Part shown: in pieces, positions 36,331 through 46,065 of the stretch
Layout of the letters: each line of letters begins with the position of its first letter
Position numbering within the stretch: position 1 is the first letter of the stretch
From: Candidatus Methylospira mobilis
GTDB taxonomy: Bacteria; Pseudomonadota; Gammaproteobacteria; Methylococcales; Methylococcaceae
DNA length: 64,000 nucleotides
Assembly: GCF_009498235.1 (NCBI RefSeq)
Contig: NZ_CP044205.1
Span: 925,716-989,715, forward strand
Direction of reading: 5' to 3'
The notes under the pieces: model-generated
What the model saw: the letters and a program-made list of their open reading frames with translations, nothing else
The model's database searches: none
What the model was told of the DNA's origin: nothing
Translations under genes and position numbers: made by a program

Positions 36331-37625
36331 TGGCCGAGACGAATTTCGACATAAGCCTCATCGCGCAGACGGCGTATCCAAAGCTCGGTTTCTTCATCGA
36401 CCTTGCGCCTGAAAATTTCCTCGCGCGCCTGATTTTTCAGGTATTCCACGGTGTCGTCGGATTCCTGACGCTCCAGCACCTGTATCAAATGCCAACCGAA
36501 CTGGGTTTGCACCGGCTCGCTCAATTGTTTGATCGCTAATGCGTTCATCGTGGACTCAAAAGCAGGAACGAGAGCGCCCGGCTGCACCCAGCCCAAATCT
36601 CCGCCCTTGACTGCAGAGCCCTTGTCGTCGGAATGTCCCTTTGCCAGAGTGGCAAAGTCTTCCCCATGTTCGATACGATTACGTAGAGCGACTATTTTTT
36701 TGCGCGCATCGTCGTTATTAATCAATTCGTTGGGCTTGATCAAAATATGGCGCGCATGCGTCTTGGTCAGTCGATGCTCGGCGCCGTCCTTTCCTTTCAA
36801 TCCCAGCAGCTTGATTAGATGAAAGCCGCTGGAGCTGTGTACCGGCCCCACCACGTCGCCTTCATTCATGTCGTCAATATATTCGGCAAACAGGCTCGGG
36901 ATTTCAGCTTTCTTACGCCAGCCCAGATCTCCGCCCTTAAGCGCTTGCTCATCATCCGAAGCGGACAAGGCGGCTTGTTTGAAATCCATGCCCCGGCGAA
37001 TCTCGGACAGTAATTTTTCGGCTTTTTCCTTTGCTTTCTGTACTTCAGAGGAAGATGCGGCTGAAGGCGTTGCGATCAGTATATGACCCAACAAATATTG
37101 CTCTTCAGCACCTCCAGCACTTTTATCTTTTGTTTCCATATAGTTGCGAACTTCGAGATCGCTCACTTTGATTTGCGAATTGACCTGGCTAGAGCGCAGT
37201 CTGCTGATGGTTATTTCATTGCGGATCTGTTCGACGAAATCGCCATAATCCATCCCTTCGCTGGCCAGAGACTTGCGGAATTGCTCCAGACTCATGTTAT
37301 TGCGCTGAGCAATCTGCTGCACGGCGGCATGCAGGGTTTCTTCATCGACCTTGATGCCTCCGCGTTCCGCCATCTGCAATTGCAGTTTATCTACTATCAA
37401 ACGTTCCAGTACCTGTTTGATCAGTACGTCTTCGGGTGGGAGACGCGTTTTGCTTTGCAATAGCGTGCGCCGTAGCGATTCCACTTTAAAGTAAAGTTCA
37501 CTTTCCAGAATCACGCCGTCATCGACGACAGCGGCTATGCGATCAATGGGATAGGCCAGTACGATGCCATGAACAAACAACAACCCCATCAGCCCTGCCA
37601 CTATCCGGCGGCTATATTTTCCCAT
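36327..37625 (-). CDS. surA: Periplasmic chaperone / peptidyl-prolyl isomerase SurA
   Basis: Start taken at MGKYSRRIVAGLMGLLFVHG, with GGGAG just upstream; this gives a proper signal peptide and 432 residues. The SurA N-terminal region (IAAVVDDGVILESEL) is followed by two parvulin domains (YLLGHILIATP...KGGDLGWRKK; KTHARHILIKP...KGGDLGWVQPG). It escorts outer-membrane proteins, including LptD encoded immediately upstream, through the periplasm. Confidence 0.95.
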   Translation of the reverse strand: MGKYSRRIVAGLMGLLFVHGIVLAYPIDRIAAVVDDGVILESELYFKVESLRRTLLQSKTRLPPEDVLIKQVLERLIVDKLQLQMAERGGIKVDEETLHAAVQQIAQRNNMSLEQFRKSLASEGMDYGDFVEQIRNEITISRLRSSQVNSQIKVSDLEVRNYMETKDKSAGGAEEQYLLGHILIATPSAASSSEVQKAKEKAEKLLSEIRRGMDFKQAALSASDDEQALKGGDLGWRKKAEIPSLFAEYIDDMNEGDVVGPVHSSSGFHLIKLLGLKGKDGAEHRLTKTHARHILIKPNELINNDDARKKIVALRNRIEHGEDFATLAKGHSDDKGSAVKGGDLGWVQPGALVPAFESTMNALAIKQLSEPVQTQFGWHLIQVLERQESDDTVEYLKNQAREEIFRRKVDEETELWIRRLRDEAYVEIRLGQ

Positions 37626-37650
37626 TGATAACTCCCGTTTCGATTTTTGC

Positions 37651-40600
37651 TTACAATTCACTTTCCCTGCGGAACCCGGGCATGCGTTGGAACAGGAAGT
37701 TGTCTATACCCATATCCATCTCGGTCAACCCCTTGAACGTAATATTAAAAAAGATCGTCCAGGTCGACGTAGGGCATCCAGCGGTATTGGGAACGGCGCA
37801 ATCGACAGCCAGCGATTGCCCTGATTCCGAGTTGGGAACACTGCTCGCCGTGCCGTTCAGATACCGCCAATACAATATGCTGAAGCGCCAGCAGCATGTT
37901 TCCTTGTCGAATCCGAAATAAGTTTGCGCCGTTGCTTTGTAATTAAGCGCATAAGCCCATTCTGCCAACAAATGCCAGTTATCGAATAAAGGCAGACGAA
38001 AACTGATATCGCTTTGGTTAGTTGCGATCTGTGTACCGCAGTTCGGATTGCCGAGATATAAATAACTGATATTTAACAAATCATTTCGACGATTATTATA
38101 GCGCAACCCGAATTGGTATCTTGGTATGACCTTACCCTGCCCCGGGTAGGGGTTGGATGAAGTTTCGCCCGGATACTGGTAATTGCCATTGGTTGTCGGA
38201 GCGCAGACTATCGTCGGCGAGCTTGGCGACGGATCCCATTGCATTGAGGATTTAAGCGCCCAGTCGGGAGTAATCTGCGAAGTAAGTTCGCCTATCAGAT
38301 TGGAATATTTGCGCGTGGCTATGCCATAGACAGCCTGGCCCGGAACGGACAGCTGCCCTTGCCCCGGGCTGTTCATCTGTACCGTCTGATTTTCCAGGTA
38401 ATAAATCTGCCCCAGCTTCAGAGTCAAAAGGCTCAAACCGCTTTCCTGATCTATGGAACGGGTTGTCAACCCCAAAGTAAACTGATTCGAGTCCGCCAAG
38501 CGGTCAACACCGGTAAATCGATTATCACGGAACAACTGCCAATAGTTCATATCATAACTCGCTGTATCGAAGATAGGTATGTTCTGCTGGTTGATACGCG
38601 GTATATAGAGATAATACAAACGCGGCTCCAATGTTTGCCGTATCGGGCTATCCCCCACATTGAAATCATTATCGAAAAACATGCCGTTGTCTATCGACAA
38701 TATAGGCGCAAATCGGCTGATTGATGAGGGAGCGGTAGTGCTCCACGTTTGCTCATTCGTCAATTCGTACTGGGTATATTGCAGCGCGAGTTTGGATGTT
38801 GAGTAGGCGTAGGGCGTAGCGTAATTGTAAGTCACGAACGGGCGTATGTTCAGTCTGTAGCCCGTGGTAATGGCGCTTGGGGTAGACGAGCCGTTGACTG
38901 AGACTTGCGAATTGTTCACAAAGTTGACGGCTTCCGACACACTCTGAAAAGAAAAACCGTTCCCCTGCGCATTCACTAATGGAATGCTGGTATTGAATAT
39001 TAGTTGCGGCACCCGCGAATACGGTACCGTATATAAGGCGCCCTGCTGAACGTAATTGTTAATCTGCTGATAGGTGTCTATCATTCCCACGGCCGACATA
39101 CTGCCTATCGTGCCAAGCCGGTCGGAATATGTAAGATTACCGAAACTGCGCGCATAACTGGTCGCTGTCGCCAGCGTCAGATAGTTGCCGTAATCCTGGA
39201 AATAATTCTGATCCGAAACGCGGAAGATCTGCGCCTGAGATAGCAGCTTGTCGGTGATCTGACTGGTATTATTCGCATTGAACACCCAGCGCGTCGTTGG
39301 CAATTGAACAGCGGAAGCCCCGTTGGCGGCTATTGCCGCCTGATTTTGCGACGGCACGTTCTTATCGTACGGCGTTATCTCGCCCTCAACGAGACCCACC
39401 CCATACTCGGTCAAATAGCGAAATTGACCGCGTCCGGCGACACCACGCGTCGTTTGCTCTCGCAGCGTAACCGTTGCATCATAATTGGGCGCCAGATTCA
39501 AATAATAGGGCAGCATAAAACCCAACCCATTCGTTTTATTATAGCCTACCGCCGGCGTAAGGAAACCGGACTTTCTGCGATCATCCAGCGGAAAACTGTA
39601 ATAAGGCGACCAGCCGATAGGAATGCCGCCGACCTCCATCCAGGTATTATGCAGTTCACCCACATTGGCTTCCTTGTCGATATGCGCCTTTTCCGCATGG
39701 ACTACCCAGTCCTGATTGCCGACAGGGCAACCGGTCAAGGTTGCGTTTTCGTAACGCTGCTGGGTCTTGCTGTCCATGTACGCCACGCGGGCCGTGCCGC
39801 GCGCGGGTACGGTTTCCAGAAAATACTGCGCATTGCGCAAAACGGACTGATCGCTATCCATGCGCATAAAAGCGGTCGAACTGGCGAATGAAACGCCTTT
39901 CTCGAGGTAAAAAACATTTTTCAGCGCATTAAGATTGGCGCTTTTACCGTTGTAACTAACCAAATCCGCGTACAAATTTTGATCTGCGCGACGCAACAAA
40001 GCATTTCCGGAATAAGTGGATAGCTCGCCTTCGACCATCTCGGCTTTATCCGCGTCTATTTCCAACGGCGAGCGCTGCCGCAGCAAACTATCTTCCTGCG
40101 ACATAATAAAAACGCTGGCTGGCGTAAATTGAGAACGAGGCCGCTTGCAGGACAGATCCCATGGATTGGCCGGTAATTTGGCAAGAAGCTGCGACATACG
40201 CAACTCATCCTGATCGGTGATGTATTTCGACTCGGCCCAGCGCGCCTCCGGCTCATTCCCCTCTTCGGTCACGATATGCGCAGCCCCTGCCGGATCGGCG
40301 CCGCGCAAGTCGCAGAGCCACTCCTGGCTCGCTTCATCGGCATGACACGCCCAGCCCGGCACTTCTATTTCATCTTTCTTCAGTGCGGAATTGGCAGGGT
40401 TTTCTTTAATCTCGGGCGCACGATTGCCCGGCATGCGCGTTATGGCAATGGCAGGCTGCGCGGGCGCTACGGATACCGCGGCGGTTGCTGACGAAAGAAA
40501 AGGCTCTACTAACGGCGGCAAGACCTCGGAATTGGCCGCGACTGCCGCAGCATTTCCGGCTACAGGCGTATCCGAGGGCGTTGGCGCAGCCTCTGCAGCT

Positions 40601-41100
40601 AAAACGGGAGGCGGCTCGAAAGAAGTAGACACAGACTCAGGCTTGGAGACGCCTTCCGCTACGACAGGCGCTTCCGGCGCCGACAAAACCGCGCCCGGAT
40701 CAGACTGAACCGCTGCAGAGGGAAACGCGGGGATGAGCGGTTGGGCTATCATCGCATCGGGTACGTTCGATATTGCAGCCTTGTCCTCCAGCGGCAACGC
40801 TTCAGCTACCGGGACAGCCCGCGGCGCGGGCGCCGCAACAGCAGGAACGGTATCGACAGCGGTTGTGGATGCGCCGGCTACAGAACCTTTATCATACACT
40901 GAGGCGGAAGGGGTTTCCTCTGCAGCAGCCTCTTGTTGTTTGCCCGCAACACACACCCACTCCTGACTGCGCGCATCCTGCTGACAATCCCAGCCGGTAG
41001 CGGCCGCCCAAGCTTGCCGTTCGGCCAATCCGCATATGACGACAGCGCGCACCAGCACGGCTAGCAGTCTGACGCTGGAGGGAAAAGGCTTTCGGGTCAT
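37651..41100 (-). CDS. lptD: LPS-assembly protein LptD with long N-terminal extension
   Basis: A 1149-residue outer-membrane protein, far longer than the usual 780-900. A signal peptide (residues 1-33) is followed by a motif WDCQQDARSQEWVC (37-50), about 190 residues rich in Ala/Pro/Val, and a second motif WACHADEASQEWLC (250-263) with identical WxC-x8-WxC spacing. The OstA/LptD jellyroll (PLEIDADKAEMVEGELSTYSG) begins near 345 and a large beta-barrel follows. A CC pair near the C terminus (DKETCCWRF) matches the pair that forms LptD's essential disulfides. It heads the lptD-surA-pdxA-rsmA operon, 25 bp before surA. What the extension does is unknown. Confidence 0.92.
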   Translation of the reverse strand: MTRKPFPSSVRLLAVLVRAVVICGLAERQAWAAATGWDCQQDARSQEWVCVAGKQQEAAAEETPSASVYDKGSVAGASTTAVDTVPAVAAPAPRAVPVAEALPLEDKAAISNVPDAMIAQPLIPAFPSAAVQSDPGAVLSAPEAPVVAEGVSKPESVSTSFEPPPVLAAEAAPTPSDTPVAGNAAAVAANSEVLPPLVEPFLSSATAAVSVAPAQPAIAITRMPGNRAPEIKENPANSALKKDEIEVPGWACHADEASQEWLCDLRGADPAGAAHIVTEEGNEPEARWAESKYITDQDELRMSQLLAKLPANPWDLSCKRPRSQFTPASVFIMSQEDSLLRQRSPLEIDADKAEMVEGELSTYSGNALLRRADQNLYADLVSYNGKSANLNALKNVFYLEKGVSFASSTAFMRMDSDQSVLRNAQYFLETVPARGTARVAYMDSKTQQRYENATLTGCPVGNQDWVVHAEKAHIDKEANVGELHNTWMEVGGIPIGWSPYYSFPLDDRRKSGFLTPAVGYNKTNGLGFMLPYYLNLAPNYDATVTLREQTTRGVAGRGQFRYLTEYGVGLVEGEITPYDKNVPSQNQAAIAANGASAVQLPTTRWVFNANNTSQITDKLLSQAQIFRVSDQNYFQDYGNYLTLATATSYARSFGNLTYSDRLGTIGSMSAVGMIDTYQQINNYVQQGALYTVPYSRVPQLIFNTSIPLVNAQGNGFSFQSVSEAVNFVNNSQVSVNGSSTPSAITTGYRLNIRPFVTYNYATPYAYSTSKLALQYTQYELTNEQTWSTTAPSSISRFAPILSIDNGMFFDNDFNVGDSPIRQTLEPRLYYLYIPRINQQNIPIFDTASYDMNYWQLFRDNRFTGVDRLADSNQFTLGLTTRSIDQESGLSLLTLKLGQIYYLENQTVQMNSPGQGQLSVPGQAVYGIATRKYSNLIGELTSQITPDWALKSSMQWDPSPSSPTIVCAPTTNGNYQYPGETSSNPYPGQGKVIPRYQFGLRYNNRRNDLLNISYLYLGNPNCGTQIATNQSDISFRLPLFDNWHLLAEWAYALNYKATAQTYFGFDKETCCWRFSILYWRYLNGTASSVPNSESGQSLAVDCAVPNTAGCPTSTWTIFFNITFKGLTEMDMGIDNFLFQRMPGFRRESEL

Positions 41101-41334
41101 AAGTCGGCTGGAGAAACTACTTTCGAGTGATGAGGCAATACTCTAAATTTTAAATATATATAACAAGTCAAGAGAGATAATGTCGCAAGCTGTCCACGGG
41201 ATTGCACATCATACCAATGAATCCGAAAATATGGTCAAATGATATGGGTTTGTTTTAATTATTTTAACGCATTCATCGAAATCCGTTCAAAATTTATAGA
41301 CAACGCACCCCTACACCCCAAACCTTAGTGAACC

Positions 41335-42369
41335 ATGATGGCAGATACACATGATACCCGACTGGCAACTTTGCGTCAGTGGCTGGCTTTTACCCTACGG
41401 CGGCCAGGCGATACGCTCCTTATTTCTCCGGCCTCCAGCGACGCCAGTTTCCGCCGTTATTTTCGCGTAACTGACGAAACGCAAAATCTGATCGCGATGG
41501 ATGCACCTCCGTCCCATGAGGACGTCAAGCCCTTTATGCACGTCGCGCGACTGCTTGAAAAAGCCGGCGTTCATACTCCCGGTATTCATGCCGACAACAT
41601 AAAAGACGGATTCCTGCTGCTGGAAGACTTTGGCTCGCACAGTTATCTGGATCTACTGAACGAATCGAATGCCGATGCGCTATACCATGACGCGATAAAC
41701 GCCCTTGCCACCGCTCAACGCGCCATCGATATTGAGGCCGGCGACTTGCCGCCTTATAGCAAGACCCTCTTGCACAGGGAAATGGAATTGTTTGTCGAAT
41801 GGTTCCTGGTGGAATTATGCGGGCTGGAACCTGACAACGAAACCCGGCGCATGCTTTTTGGCGCTTTTCAGCAACTGACTGGCAGTGCGCTGGAGCAGCC
41901 ACGGGTATTCGTTCATCGCGATTACCACTCGCGCAACCTGATGCATACCGCGACTGGCAACCCCGGCGTCCTCGACTTTCAGGATGCAGTGGTCGGACCG
42001 ATTACCTACGATCTGGTATCGCTGCTGCGCGATTGTTATATCGCCTGGCCTCAACACCGAATAGACGGCTGGGTCGACGCATTCCGGCAGCGGCTCCATG
42101 AAGACGCGCTGCTGAGCAACAGCCAATGCGCATCATTTACCCGCTGGTTCGACTGGATGGGCGTGCAAAGACACCTGAAAGCCGTCGGCATTTTTTCCCG
42201 TCTCAAACTACGGGACAACAAGCCCGGTTATCTTCAGGACATTCCGCGTACGCTGAACTATATTCGCGAAATCGCGGGCCGTTATCAGGAGTTATCCGGA
42301 TTGTCTCTATTACTCGAAAACAGGGTACTACCGCTTTTACCCGACATACTACTGGAAAATCAGCAATGA
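41335..42369 (+). CDS. amgK: N-acetylmuramate/N-acetylglucosamine kinase AmgK
   Basis: A 344-residue aminoglycoside-phosphotransferase-fold sugar kinase. SSDASFRRYFRV, FVHRDYHSRNLM (catalytic loop HxDxxxxN) and PGVLDFQDAVVGPITYDLVSLLRDCY (metal-binding DFxD) are seen. AmgK phosphorylates MurNAc at C1 in the peptidoglycan-recycling route known from Pseudomonas. The adjacent, overlapping MurU gene supports this. Two ATGs (41335, 41338) are equally possible starts. It is divergent from lptD with a 234-bp gap. Confidence 0.92.
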   Translation: MMADTHDTRLATLRQWLAFTLRRPGDTLLISPASSDASFRRYFRVTDETQNLIAMDAPPSHEDVKPFMHVARLLEKAGVHTPGIHADNIKDGFLLLEDFGSHSYLDLLNESNADALYHDAINALATAQRAIDIEAGDLPPYSKTLLHREMELFVEWFLVELCGLEPDNETRRMLFGAFQQLTGSALEQPRVFVHRDYHSRNLMHTATGNPGVLDFQDAVVGPITYDLVSLLRDCYIAWPQHRIDGWVDAFRQRLHEDALLSNSQCASFTRWFDWMGVQRHLKAVGIFSRLKLRDNKPGYLQDIPRTLNYIREIAGRYQELSGLSLLLENRVLPLLPDILLENQQ

Positions 42370-43034
42370 AGGCCATGGTACTGGCCGCCGGCCGCGGCGA
42401 ACGCATGCGACCGCTGACCGACCACACGCCCAAGCCGCTGCTCAAAGCAGGCGAATACACATTGATTGAGCGCACAGTGCTGCAACTGGTGCGCAACGGA
42501 TTTCATGATATCGTGATCAATCACGCCTATCTGGGCGAACAAATCGAACGGACGTTGGGCGACGGCGGACATTACGGCGCATCCATAGTCTATTCACGCG
42601 AAGGGGACTCGGTATTGGAAACCGGCGGTGGTATTTTAAAAGCCCTGCCGTTACTGGGCAACGCGCCCTTTCTGGTCGTCAATGGCGATATTGCGACGGA
42701 TTTCCCTTTTTTCCGGCTCAAAAACGCGGCTCTGGATCTGGCTCACCTGATTCTGGTCGACAACCCCAGCCATCATCCCGGCGGGGATTTCGCTCTGCAC
42801 GGAAAAACCGTAGTCGAGACATCGGAATCCCGTCTGACCTTTTCCGGCGTCGGCATTTACAACCCGGATTTATTCAGCGAATGCAAACCGGGAAAATTTT
42901 CACTGGCCCCGCTGCTGAAAGCCGCCATGCAAAACGGCAGAGTAAGCGGCGAAAAGCACGAGGGATTCTGGATGGACATCGGTACGCCGGAACGGCTGGA
43001 TATATTGAAAAATATCATCCTCCACCAACAATGA
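42366..43034 (+). CDS. murU: N-acetylmuramate-1-phosphate uridylyltransferase MurU
   Basis: A 222-residue nucleotidyltransferase from the ATG overlapping the amgK stop. LAAGRGERMRPLTDHTPKPLL is the nucleotide-binding signature; LVVNGDIATDF and FWMDIGTPERLD are further family blocks. It makes UDP-MurNAc from MurNAc-1-P, bypassing de novo synthesis; in Pseudomonas this pathway underlies intrinsic fosfomycin tolerance. Confidence 0.92.
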   Translation: MKAMVLAAGRGERMRPLTDHTPKPLLKAGEYTLIERTVLQLVRNGFHDIVINHAYLGEQIERTLGDGGHYGASIVYSREGDSVLETGGGILKALPLLGNAPFLVVNGDIATDFPFFRLKNAALDLAHLILVDNPSHHPGGDFALHGKTVVETSESRLTFSGVGIYNPDLFSECKPGKFSLAPLLKAAMQNGRVSGEKHEGFWMDIGTPERLDILKNIILHQQ

Positions 43035-43109
43035 CAGTATCATCCATGTCCGCCCCACATAAAAACGCCCGCAACTCACCAAGGGATTGGGAGTCCTGAT
43101 ATTCACTGA

Positions 43110-43208
43110 CAGGGTGGTGAAAAACTCGATTTCTATACCACCGATTGTGTATTTATTGGGTGCTGAGGCACAAGATATAGTGGGTTTTTTGAGTTTTTCA
43201 CCACCCTG
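43110..43208. mobile_element. 99-bp miniature element with perfect 18-bp terminal inverted repeats
   Basis: CAGGGTGGTGAAAAACTC (43110-43127) and its exact complement (43191-43208) bound a 63-bp AT-rich centre with no coding capacity. This is the anatomy of a MITE. No full element with the same ends is visible here. Confidence 0.7.
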
Positions 43209-43305
43209 CTAATCCGGTTACTTTATTGACTCGAAGGCGGGGCTTCTCGTCGCAGAAAACTCGACGCCTTGCACGATATTCCTGCAGAATCCCGTCTGGA
43301 GCTAA

Positions 43306-43402
43306 GGAAGCGCTGATTGAATCGGTTTTTGCGCGGACTTTCATGGTACCGATTGATTTTACGTGTCCGTAATCAGCAATTTTTGAATTAATCAGTGTTT
43401 CC
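43306..43402. mobile_element. 97-bp miniature element with IS5-like ends
   Basis: The left end GGAAGCGCTGATTGAATC (43306-43323) and the right end (43385-43402, complement GGAAACACTGATTAATTC) are imperfect inverted repeats. They match the ends of the decayed IS5 element at 46527-47450. It looks like an internally deleted, non-autonomous derivative. It directly abuts the next IS. Confidence 0.6.
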
Positions 43403-43405
43403 AAA

Positions 43406-44245
43406 GAAGCTTTCATAATTTTTTCAGTAATAACGCCAGGAAGGCCAAATGGACAAACTGCAAGCCGGTATTGAGCTGACACTCGCAGTTTTTCCATAAA
43501 CCCCGGCATTTTTCCAACCAGGCGCAAGAACGTTCAACCGCCCGGCGTTGAGGTATCACCGCAAAGGTATGTAGCTCGTTACGCCTGGCTGCCTGCACGG
43601 TTGCCCCCGGTTTCTCTTTAACCGCCCGGGCAAACGGTTGTCCGCTGTAACCGCCATCCACCAATCCGCTACGCACCTGCTGAAGACTCGAGAAACATCG
43701 ATCGAAGGCCGCCAGCGCTCCCTGGCGATCGGTTACTTCCGCCGTGCTGACCGCTATCGCATGCGGCAGACCCTGCGTGTCCACGGCACTATGCCGCTTG
43801 ATGCCGGAAACTTTTTTGCCCGCGCCGTAGCTTTTATGCCGCGCGCTATCCGTGTTCCTGACGCTCTGCGCATCGACGATCAAAAAGCTTGTCGAGGCGT
43901 TGCGCCCCTGTTTCATGCGGGCCTCTCCAACCTGATTTTTTTAAAACCCGCTCCACAGCGCTTATGCCTTCCGAATCAGGTTCGCTCCATTTGGCAAAGT
44001 ACGAATGGAGCGTGCGCCATTTCGGAAAGCCGCTGGGCGGCATTCGCCACTGACAGCCGGTCTTCAACAAGTACAATACGGCGCGGAAGGTTTCGTACCG
44101 ATCGACCGTACGCGGTTTCGTTCGTTTGCGCACGCTTTCCAGGATCGGTTGGATTTGCTCAAAGGCTTCTTTACTGATATTGCTCGGGTATTTTATTCTC
44201 ATTCCGCTACGTTACAACTTTTTAGCAAAAATCGTGAACAGCTTC
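43406..44245 (-). mobile_element. IS5-family (IS427-group-like) insertion sequence
   Basis: An 840-bp element. Imperfect inverted ends: GAAGCTTTCATAATTTTTT (from 43406), and GAAGCTGTTCACGATTTTT read inward from 44245. It carries one transposase in two overlapping frames. A target duplication is not clear. Confidence 0.7.
43413..44202 (-). CDS. IS5-family transposase in two overlapping frames
   Basis: Frame A (44202 to 43846) starts MRIKYPSNISKEAFEQIQPIL and contains the CQWRMPPSGFPKWRTLHSYFAKW block. Frame B (43916 to 43413) contains LIVDAQSVRN (first Asp), SGLVDGGYSGQPF (second Asp) and the C-terminal VERSCAWLEKCRGLWKNCE block with the catalytic Glu. The frames meet at an A7 tract (43936-43942, minus strand). 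Joining them needs a +1 or -2 shift, because the -1 frame meets a stop 20 bases on. This may be the programmed shift known in this group, or a defect. Confidence 0.75.
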
Positions 44246-44331
44246 TAAGCAAATAACCATTTTGTCTAAGGCGAAGTGCAAGTTCCTGTTACATTGGATT
44301 CGTACCGAATCAAACGTGAAAGGAGCCCGTT

Positions 44332-44661
44332 ATGTCCACAGTAGCCGCCGCCGAAACCCAACAGAACTCTTATGAAGTCAGTGAGTTTGTCAACGTAAAA
44401 CCCGGTTTCAACCCGGTGCAGATTCGCCGCTACAAAGCCGTTCATCAGAGCGACGGTAATATCAGTTTGCAGTCGCTGGACACCGCAACCTTGCTCGGGA
44501 ATGTCATCAGCGCATTGAAGGGCAAGGTCGAACAGTCCGATGCCAACATCATCGCCGTTTTTTCTTCTCCCGAACTCGCACAGGAGTTTGCGCGCATTAC
44601 CGCGGAATTTTATCACAACACGGTGCTGGTCGAAGGCGAACGCGTATTTATTCCAATTTGA
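44332..44661 (+). CDS. Conserved-looking 109-residue protein of unknown function
   Basis: ATG with a strong AAGGAG ribosome site (44319-44324). The protein is soluble and mixed alpha/beta (EVSEFVNVKPGFNPVQIRRYKAV, ANIIAVFSSPELAQEFARITAEF) with no signal or membrane segment. I do not recognise a family. Codon use and the ribosome site indicate a real gene. Neighbours are transposable elements and a methyltransferase gene, which give no clue. Confidence 0.7.
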   Translation: MSTVAAAETQQNSYEVSEFVNVKPGFNPVQIRRYKAVHQSDGNISLQSLDTATLLGNVISALKGKVEQSDANIIAVFSSPELAQEFARITAEFYHNTVLVEGERVFIPI

Positions 44662-45255
44662 AGTGAGTTTGCCGGGTTAGCGGTCGGCGCCTTCAAACAG
44701 CGAGAGGGTCAAATAAACCCGAACCGGACACCTCAAAAGGCGGAAGTTGTACTGCCAACAAAGCAACCATGACTAACAGCTCGATGGGCTCACCACGAAT
44801 GGACACATTAACCTGCCATTCATCCTGAGCCTGTTGCTTGACGCAGGTATTGCTCAGCGCGATCTCAAGTCTTATTCGTCGTTTGCGCCTGAACCGGAGC
44901 AGCCGGGTAGTGCCGCCATAGGCGCCAAAACGACTAATAGCAGCACCATGGGTTTATTGAAATATCTGATTTTCTGTTTGGCCGTCATGTTATTCACGCT
45001 GCTCAAAAATTTCCGGCGTGATAATGTTTCGTTCGCTTCAGAGCATTGAAATCAATGAGCGCACCAGGAAATGAATTCGTTTTTCCCGAAAAACAGCGTG
45101 CATTGTTGAGTGAGCAGTTGTTTTTGCTGATTCTGTGTTGATCGGGCAGTACCTAATAACCATGGCGGAAAACGCAACCGGCACGCTACTAAACCATAAT
45201 GGCGATTAACTACGGTATGATGGCGAATGCCGAGTAAACGGTCCCGCTTTCCCTG
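44662..45255. other. Gap with a possible 33-residue membrane peptide
   Basis: Nothing convincing. An ATG at 44949 opens a short frame (MGLLKYLIFCLAVMLFTLLK, then basic residues; ends 45049) resembling tiny single-helix membrane proteins, but there is no clear ribosome site. Confidence 0.2.
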
Positions 45256-46065
45256 TCATTTTTTTGCGGCGATGGCGACGATACGATGGCCTTCGAGGCG
45301 TATCCCTTCCGCTGTTCTGAGCCGCTCGAGTTCCTGCTTTATCTCATCCATGGCCGAATCGCGCAGCGCCTCCGGCAAATGGCCGATGAAATTGGCAAAG
45401 GAACTGGAATGAGAGAAATCGATTGCATCTTCGGGATTGGCAAGGGTGAAGATGTTGTTCTGCACTTCAACTTTGTTAATGGAAAACTGGTTGCGATCCA
45501 GCAGCCAAACCAGTTCCGGAACGCTGACCAGATGAGGGAATCTCGATAAGGATTCCGAAAACGCGTTATAGGGCGGTTTCGACAGGACTCTGTTGCGGAT
45601 TTTTTCCAGGTGAAAAGGATGATCTTTCGAGCCGGAATTTAATCCCAGGTGTCCTCCCGCTTTCAGTACGCGGTGGATTTGCTGCAAGGGCTGTTCCTTT
45701 TCTCCGAGCCAGTGAAATACAGCGTTTAAGTAAACCGTATCGAAATGGTTTTCGGGAAACTCGCTCAAATCGTAGGCATTTCCAACCTGGAATTCGAGGT
45801 TGGCGCGGATTTTGCGGCGCGCTATGTCGATGCGTAACGGCAACGGGTCGATGCCGGTAACGCTACCGGCAGGGCCGACGATATCGGCTACGTATTCGGC
45901 GAGAAGTCCTGTGCCGCAGCCTATGTCCAGTACGCTTTCACCCTCGCTTATGTTTAAATCGTCGATGAGCCATTTGCCGCGTTTGAACAATTGCCGGTCG
46001 CTGCTTAACTCTTCGCTTTTTTCCGCCAGTCGTTGAGTATCAAAAGCAAGACTTAATGCATGCAT
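45256..46065 (-). CDS. Class I SAM-dependent methyltransferase
   Basis: A 269-residue methyltransferase with motif I VLDIGCGTGLLAEYVAD, an acidic TGIDPLP, and VYLNAVFHWLGEKEQPLQQIHRVLKAGGHLGLN, the Methyltransf_11/UbiE-like pattern. The substrate cannot be inferred; there are no biosynthetic neighbours. Confidence 0.8.
   Translation of the reverse strand: MHALSLAFDTQRLAEKSEELSSDRQLFKRGKWLIDDLNISEGESVLDIGCGTGLLAEYVADIVGPAGSVTGIDPLPLRIDIARRKIRANLEFQVGNAYDLSEFPENHFDTVYLNAVFHWLGEKEQPLQQIHRVLKAGGHLGLNSGSKDHPFHLEKIRNRVLSKPPYNAFSESLSRFPHLVSVPELVWLLDRNQFSINKVEVQNNIFTLANPEDAIDFSHSSSFANFIGHLPEALRDSAMDEIKQELERLRTAEGIRLEGHRIVAIAAKK

Noticed and set aside
43198..43527. 109-codon minus-strand frame across IS and MITE ends
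   Set aside because: A chimera of element ends in an unused frame.
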